In this document: piece by piece, positions 59,739-64,000 of the stretch | Position numbering within the stretch: the stretch's first letter is position 1 | How the letters are laid out: each line of letters begins with the position of its first letter | Assembly: GCA_016214895.1 (NCBI GenBank) | Contig: JACRMR010000012.1 | Location: 186,001 to 250,000, forward strand | DNA: 64,000 nt | DNA from: a candidate division KSB1 bacterium | GTDB taxonomy: Bacteria; Electryoneota; RPQS01 | Direction of reading: 5' to 3' | Notes under the pieces: generated by a model | Database searches by the model: none | What the model saw: only the letters and a program-made list of their open reading frames with translations | Told to the model about the DNA's origin: nothing | Program-made: the position numbers and the translations under genes

Positions 59739-61385
59739 ATGAGAACTTTGCTCGCCGTGTCGATGCTCGCGCTGCTGCTCGCGTTTGCCGGCCCGCCGCC
59801 GACTTGCGCGTCCACCTGGCAAACCCTGCAGGATCGTATTTTCACACCGCAGTGCGCCGTTTGTCATGTCGCCGGATCATCCTTTGCGGTGCAGTCCGGA
59901 CTCGTGCTGACCGACGACGTCGCCTACGAGAATCTGGTCGATGTCAGCCCGCACAATTCCGCCGCGCTGGAGGACGGTTTGGTCCGGGTCAGCAGCATCG
60001 GAGTGACCGGATTGGATCAGAGTTTCCTCTGGGAAAAAATCAATGCTCCGCATCTGGAGCATTTTTACGAAGCGCATCCCTACTATGGCGAGATCATGCC
60101 GCTCGGATTGCCGTTCCTAACCAACGGTGAACTGGAGTACGTGAGGCAGTGGATTGTCGCCGGGGCGCCGCAGCAGGGCGACGTCGCCGATACCGCGGTG
60201 TTTGCCGACACGTCTCGCTTCGTACAGCCGCTCTTCGCACCGCTTGAGCCGCCCGCCTTCGGCGAGCAACTCCGCGTCGGACCGTTTGATGTCGCGTCGA
60301 ACTACGAGCGCGAGTTCTTCTACTACAATGCGCGCGCCGACCAGCCCGAGCGCTATATCAATCGCGTGCAAATCGTCATGCGGCCGGGCAGTCACCATTT
60401 CATCTGCTACACCTTCGCCCCGAACACGCCCGGCTGGGTGATCCCGCAACCCGAGGTGATCCGCGATATTCGCGACGAAAATGGGAATTACATCCCGCAG
60501 AATCTGATCGCCATGCAGTTCCATGACTTCTTTGCCGGAACGCAGTGGCCGCGCGTGGACTATCGCTTTCCCCCCGGCATCGCCTTGCGCCTGCCCGCGG
60601 GAACCGGAATCGATCAAAACTCGCACAATGTCAATTACACCGACACGCTGCGCCAGGGCGAGGTGTACACGAACCTCTACTACGCCGAACCCGCCGGGAT
60701 CGAGCATGTCGCCGAAGTGCTCAACCTGCAAAATACGAATCTCACGCTGCCGCCGCACGAGGTCACGACAATTTCGCGTACGTACACATTCCATGAGCAG
60801 CTCAGCGTCTTCCAGCTATTTTCGCACGCGCATCAACTCATGACCGAGTTCCGCGCGACGATTGTCGGCGGACCGCGAGACGGCGAACTCATCTACCTGA
60901 CGCAGGATTGGGAGCACCCGCCGATTCTCAATCTCGATCCGCCCGTCGTCTTCGAGGCGGGACAGGGGATCCGCTGCGACGTCACCTACAATAACTGGCG
61001 GGAGATTGCCGTGCACTTCGGGTTGACCAGTGAAGACGAGATGATGATTCTGTTCGGCTACTACTATCCGGGTGTTTCCGCGGCGGACGAACCGCCGATG
61101 GTTGCGCACGATGCAGAACTCCTGGGAAACTACCCGAATCCTTTCAATCCGTCAACCACGATTCTCTACGTGCTGAATGCTCCGCAGTCTGTGCGACTCC
61201 AAGTCTTTGACTTGACCGGGCGACTGGTCGCGACACTGGTCAACGGACCGCAGCAGGCCGGTGACCATCGTGTCTCGTGGAATGGAATGGACGCCAACGG
61301 CGTCGCCGCACCCAGCGGCGTGTATTTCTACACACTGGAAGCGGGCATATTCTCCGACGCGAACAAGATGCTGCTACTCAAGTAG
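59739..61385 (+). CDS. Secreted cytochrome c plus copper type II monooxygenase-like protein with type IX sorting domain
   Basis: The product has 548 residues: signal peptide (MRTLLAVSMLALLLAFAG), one c-type heme site CAVCH (39-43) in a short cytochrome-like domain, then a PHM-like copper domain. All six ligands of peptidylglycine hydroxylating monooxygenase have counterparts: His219-His220 (GSHHF) and His296 (QNSHNVN) for one copper, His363, His365 (SHAHQ) and Met435 or 436 (EDEMMILFG) for the other. The last 85 residues start with NYPNPFNPS and end MLLLK, a type IX secretion signal. Reaction unknown; surface oxidation with internal electron supply is an inference. Confidence 0.75.
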   Translation: MRTLLAVSMLALLLAFAGPPPTCASTWQTLQDRIFTPQCAVCHVAGSSFAVQSGLVLTDDVAYENLVDVSPHNSAALEDGLVRVSSIGVTGLDQSFLWEKINAPHLEHFYEAHPYYGEIMPLGLPFLTNGELEYVRQWIVAGAPQQGDVADTAVFADTSRFVQPLFAPLEPPAFGEQLRVGPFDVASNYEREFFYYNARADQPERYINRVQIVMRPGSHHFICYTFAPNTPGWVIPQPEVIRDIRDENGNYIPQNLIAMQFHDFFAGTQWPRVDYRFPPGIALRLPAGTGIDQNSHNVNYTDTLRQGEVYTNLYYAEPAGIEHVAEVLNLQNTNLTLPPHEVTTISRTYTFHEQLSVFQLFSHAHQLMTEFRATIVGGPRDGELIYLTQDWEHPPILNLDPPVVFEAGQGIRCDVTYNNWREIAVHFGLTSEDEMMILFGYYYPGVSAADEPPMVAHDAELLGNYPNPFNPSTTILYVLNAPQSVRLQVFDLTGRLVATLVNGPQQAGDHRVSWNGMDANGVAAPSGVYFYTLEAGIFSDANKMLLLK

Positions 61386-61406
61386 CACTGGAATCCATCA
61401 CACACG

Positions 61407-61434
61407 ACGAGGGCCTGCACGCGCAGGCCCTCGT
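61407..61434. terminator. Bidirectional terminator hairpin
   Basis: A perfect 12-bp stem, ACGAGGGCCTGC (61407-61418) with GCAGGCCCTCGT (61423-61434), loop ACGC, followed by TTGTT. It stands between convergent genes. Confidence 0.8.
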
Positions 61435-61458
61435 TTGTTCCCGGGTGCTCGCCTTGAC

Positions 61459-62997
61459 TCAGCGAATCAGCGTCACGCGCAGCGGTGCGGAAGCGACGCC
61501 CGATTGCACATAGTAGCGGCCACTGGCAAGACCGGCGAAGTCCAGATTCCGCAAATGGTTCCCGCGTGAAAGTGACCCCAGTGTGACCGCGCGTACGCGT
61601 TGACCCAATTCATTCAGAATGTCGATTCGCACATCCTGACTCCGCGGCAATTCGAGCGAAATCGTCAACTGCCCGTTGAACGGATTCGGAAAGGCCTGCA
61701 TCATCCGCGCCGAGGTCAGGTTCGCCCGCGACGGAGCGTGCTCCGTGCGCCAGCTCGCGTCCCACTTCACATCGTAATCGCCCGGCTGCCAACGACTGCT
61801 CCAGGCAACGGCAGCCCCAAGTTCGTTGGATGTCAAGCTCAAGCCGCCGTCGAATCTTGCCGAATTCGTCGCGCTGACTTGCAGTGGAGCCTCCATCGTC
61901 CAGGGCTCCGCGAGACTTCCGGCCACCACATACACCGAGCCGGCGGCCGAGTCGATTTCGCCGGCGATGAACGCCAACGAGAAATGTTCATGGTCATTTT
62001 CGACCGCAAGCTGCGGAGCGACGGCGTGGTCAAACGTTATCGGCAACGAATCCACCGGCGCGAAGCTCAGACCTCCGTCGGGTGAATAGGTGTAGTAGAG
62101 CCGCGACGGTGACGATGCAGACGCGCGACGCGCGTAACACAGGACTACCGCTTGCTCCCACGCGCACAGCACGGGGTCGGACATCAGGCTGCTTGAGGAG
62201 TCGAGAACTTCCTCGGCGCTCCAGTCCAGCCCTCGGTTCTCGCTCCGGTACAGCCGCAGGGATGGTCCTGAGCTGCCCGGACGATCAATCGTGGCGGCGA
62301 CAAGCAACCGCTCTTCCGCCCCGCTCCACGCGTCGCAGATCGCCACGCCCGACTCGGGCGACGGGCCGAATGGAGGTGCAATGTCCCGACCAAAGCTGTT
62401 CGGAGCTTCGTCGTCATAGCCTTGCGCGAAGCGCAACCACCCGCGCGGCGGATCGGCCTGATATTCAATCCACACGGTGTTGACGCGAGCATCCGGCGAA
62501 TGAAACTCGGCGTCGCTGTACATCGCAATGGCCGCCGGAGTCAGCGGCTGCGGACGGGCCGCCAGCGAATCGTGGACGGCAGCCTCCCAGTCGGAATCGC
62601 TCCACAAGAACCGATACCAATCCACGACCCCGTCGAATCCCTGCGCGCAGACATAGACGTAGCCGGCGTGCCGGCAGGACGCGAAGAACGTGCTGCCCGT
62701 CGCGTTCGTCGAGATACCTCGCCAATTCACACCGGCGTTATTCGCAAACCGCAATGCCATCCCGCCGGGATCGCTGCGGCAGATGGACATCAACGAACGT
62801 CCGTCAGCGGAACTCGCCAGCAGCGGAGTGGCTTCATTCGCTGTCGTCGCGAAAATCGCCGCGTCGGTCCACCAATCCAATGGCTGAGCCGGAGCGCTTG
62901 CGGCACACATGACCATGGTCAGGTACAAGCACGCCCGGAATGCTCCCGGGCGCGTTCGTGATCTACTTGAAGAGTTCCCGCAGAATCTGAATGGCAT
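61459..62997 (-). CDS. Secreted BNR-repeat protein with type IX sorting domain
   Basis: With ATG 62997 the product has 512 residues, overlaps asd by 35 bases, and begins with a basic region and the hydrophobic ACLYLTMVMCAASAPAQ, probably a signal peptide; a shorter start is possible. The body has Asp-box/BNR-like repeats (SENRGLDWS, SPDGGLSF) and reads as a beta-propeller, as in sialidases, but no catalytic set is recognised. The C-terminus AFPNPFNGQLTISLELP to VTLIR is a type IX sorting domain. Confidence 0.65.
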   Translation of the reverse strand: MPFRFCGNSSSRSRTRPGAFRACLYLTMVMCAASAPAQPLDWWTDAAIFATTANEATPLLASSADGRSLMSICRSDPGGMALRFANNAGVNWRGISTNATGSTFFASCRHAGYVYVCAQGFDGVVDWYRFLWSDSDWEAAVHDSLAARPQPLTPAAIAMYSDAEFHSPDARVNTVWIEYQADPPRGWLRFAQGYDDEAPNSFGRDIAPPFGPSPESGVAICDAWSGAEERLLVAATIDRPGSSGPSLRLYRSENRGLDWSAEEVLDSSSSLMSDPVLCAWEQAVVLCYARRASASSPSRLYYTYSPDGGLSFAPVDSLPITFDHAVAPQLAVENDHEHFSLAFIAGEIDSAAGSVYVVAGSLAEPWTMEAPLQVSATNSARFDGGLSLTSNELGAAVAWSSRWQPGDYDVKWDASWRTEHAPSRANLTSARMMQAFPNPFNGQLTISLELPRSQDVRIDILNELGQRVRAVTLGSLSRGNHLRNLDFAGLASGRYYVQSGVASAPLRVTLIR

Positions 62998-63937
62998 TCG
63001 AGGCCGCTCCCTTGCGCAGATTGTCCCCCACGACCCAGAAATTCCACCATACTCCTCCCGCATCCCCCGCGCGCAGTCGACTCACGAACATCTCCTGCTT
63101 GCCGACGATCTCCAGCGGCGAGCGATAGTCCGCGGTTTCGTAGATCATGCCGGCCATCTCCCCAAATGCGCACTCGATGTCCGCACGATTCGCCGGATGA
63201 GTCAGTTCCACGGCAACCGAAGCCGAGTGCCCGACGCGCACCGGCACGCGCACCGTCGTCGCCATGACCTCCAGACCCGGCCGCTCCAGGATCTTGCGAA
63301 TCTCTTCTATCACTTTCCGCTCTTCTTCGCAATTTCCGTCGTCGCCAAACGGCCCGACCTGCGGAAACACGTTGTGCGCGATCTGACGCGGATAGACCCT
63401 TGGCTGAATCGCATGGTCCATGAGTTCGGCGGCCAGCTCCGCCATGGCATCCTGCCCCGTTCCGGAGACGGATTGATACGTGGACACAATCACGCGCTTC
63501 AGTCCAACCGCGCGGTCCAATGCAGCCAGCGGCAGCAGCACGACGCTCGCGCTGCAATTCGGATTCGAGATGAGATTGCGATGGCCCCGCAGCGCGTATG
63601 AATTGATCTCCGGAATCACCAGCGGGACGTCCGGATCCATGCGATACTCCGAGGAGTGATCGATGCACGGCACGCGGCGCTCGCGAAACCGCGGAATCCA
63701 TGCGCGACTAATCTCGCGATTCGTGCAGAAGATCGCCGCATCAAGCCCGTCCGGAACTTCGCGCAGTTCTTCCAGCGCGAGTCCGCGTTCGCACCAACTC
63801 AGCGACTTGCCGCTGGAGGCCCCGGAAGCAAACAGCCGCAACGATGCCACCGGAAGCTGCCACTCGCGCAAAACGTCCAGCGTCGTCCGCCCGACTAACC
63901 CCGTGGCCCCGACCACGGCCAGTGCAAGCGGTTTCAC
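62963..63937 (-). CDS. asd: Aspartate-semialdehyde dehydrogenase
   Basis: The start is GTG 63937, which overlaps the stop of the upstream gene (GTGA); this gives 324 residues opening with VKPLALAVVGATGLVGRTTL. The catalytic Cys is in LISNPNCSASVVLLPL and the His in VRVGHSASVAVE. It reduces aspartyl phosphate to the semialdehyde, the branch point to lysine, diaminopimelate, threonine and methionine. The downstream BNR gene may overlap its 3' end. Confidence 0.93.
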   Translation of the reverse strand: MKPLALAVVGATGLVGRTTLDVLREWQLPVASLRLFASGASSGKSLSWCERGLALEELREVPDGLDAAIFCTNREISRAWIPRFRERRVPCIDHSSEYRMDPDVPLVIPEINSYALRGHRNLISNPNCSASVVLLPLAALDRAVGLKRVIVSTYQSVSGTGQDAMAELAAELMDHAIQPRVYPRQIAHNVFPQVGPFGDDGNCEEERKVIEEIRKILERPGLEVMATTVRVPVRVGHSASVAVELTHPANRADIECAFGEMAGMIYETADYRSPLEIVGKQEMFVSRLRAGDAGGVWWNFWVVGDNLRKGAASNAIQILRELFK

Positions 63938-64000
63938 CGGCCGCCCAACATCAAGTAGATTCCGAATGCAATCACAATGATCGGCCACCAGCTCACGGAG
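63934..64000 (-). CDS. C-terminal end of a membrane protein (cut by window edge)
   Basis: The last 21 codons, read from the right edge, are SVSWWPIIVIAFGIYLMLGG and Arg, then TGA (63934-63936). This is one membrane helix with the WWPIIVIAFGIYL pattern known from LiaF/DUF5668-type small membrane proteins. The stop overlaps the GTG start of asd. Confidence 0.6.
   Translation of the reverse strand, partial: SVSWWPIIVIAFGIYLMLGGR

Overview
The window comes from a GC-rich, Gram-negative-type bacterium. It most likely belongs to a poorly characterised lineage of the Fibrobacteres-Chlorobi-Bacteroidetes (FCB) group. The main support is three secreted proteins (3724-5367, 59739-61385, 61459-62997) that end in a PNPFN-type C-terminal domain typical of type IX secretion (Por) cargo, plus a truncated gingipain-like C25 protein at the left edge. 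Heptose metabolism (gmhA), a BatA-type protein and a 14-subunit-type complex I also fit a Gram-negative FCB member. No 16S rRNA is present, so the phylum is an inference.

Layout. 1-5367: secreted C25 peptidase-like protein, a short-chain dehydrogenase and a secreted esterase-like protein. 5383-14728: a tightly overlapping M42 peptidase / DUF2953 / GerW operon, a large secreted solenoid plus HEAT-repeat protein, thiamine pyrophosphokinase, glutamate dehydrogenase, a PgeF/laccase-domain protein and a glutaryl-CoA-type dehydrogenase. 14810-35387: a long minus-strand run. It begins upstream with an ECF S component and nuoABCDEFGHI (interrupted by a membrane glycosyltransferase-like gene and an M1-like peptidase), then continues with a nitronate monooxygenase-like gene, panD, pepA, ETF-quinone oxidoreductase, cpsB/ywqE, a metallo-beta-lactamase fold hydrolase and a homocysteine methyltransferase/MTHFR fusion. 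35646-41069: two DUF3857-transglutaminase paralogues, a TauE-type permease and a RAYT transposase with its REP hairpins. 41349-53123: housekeeping and genome maintenance: an orphan phage-like HTH gene, a repeat array, tRNA-Ala, SRP RNA, dnaX-recR, pgsA-pgpA, cinA-thpR, recA and recX. 53593-64000: alaS, a permuted papain-like protein, gmhA, a BatA/VWA protein, a cytochrome c plus copper monooxygenase-like secreted protein, a BNR-type secreted protein, asd and the tail of a membrane protein.

Functional links. Complex I and ETF-QO both feed the quinone pool, and ETF-QO would accept electrons from acyl-CoA dehydrogenases such as 13562-14728. pgsA-pgpA make phosphatidylglycerol in two successive steps. 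recA/recX and dnaX/recR are recombination and replication pairs. tRNA-Ala and alaS lie in the same window.

The most unusual feature is the density and variety of short structured repeats. At least five families occur: RAYT-linked REP hairpins, composite C-run/G-run MITE-like elements, palindromic elements of about 95 bp, a GTCA-type inverted element, and sequence-variable heptanucleotide arrays usually arranged as inverted pairs. They fill nearly every gap of the nuo operon. A 108-bp composite of the first two kinds sits in tandem inside the essential gene dnaX, in frame, as a 36-residue repeat. A heptamer array also appears to encode part of a signal peptide.
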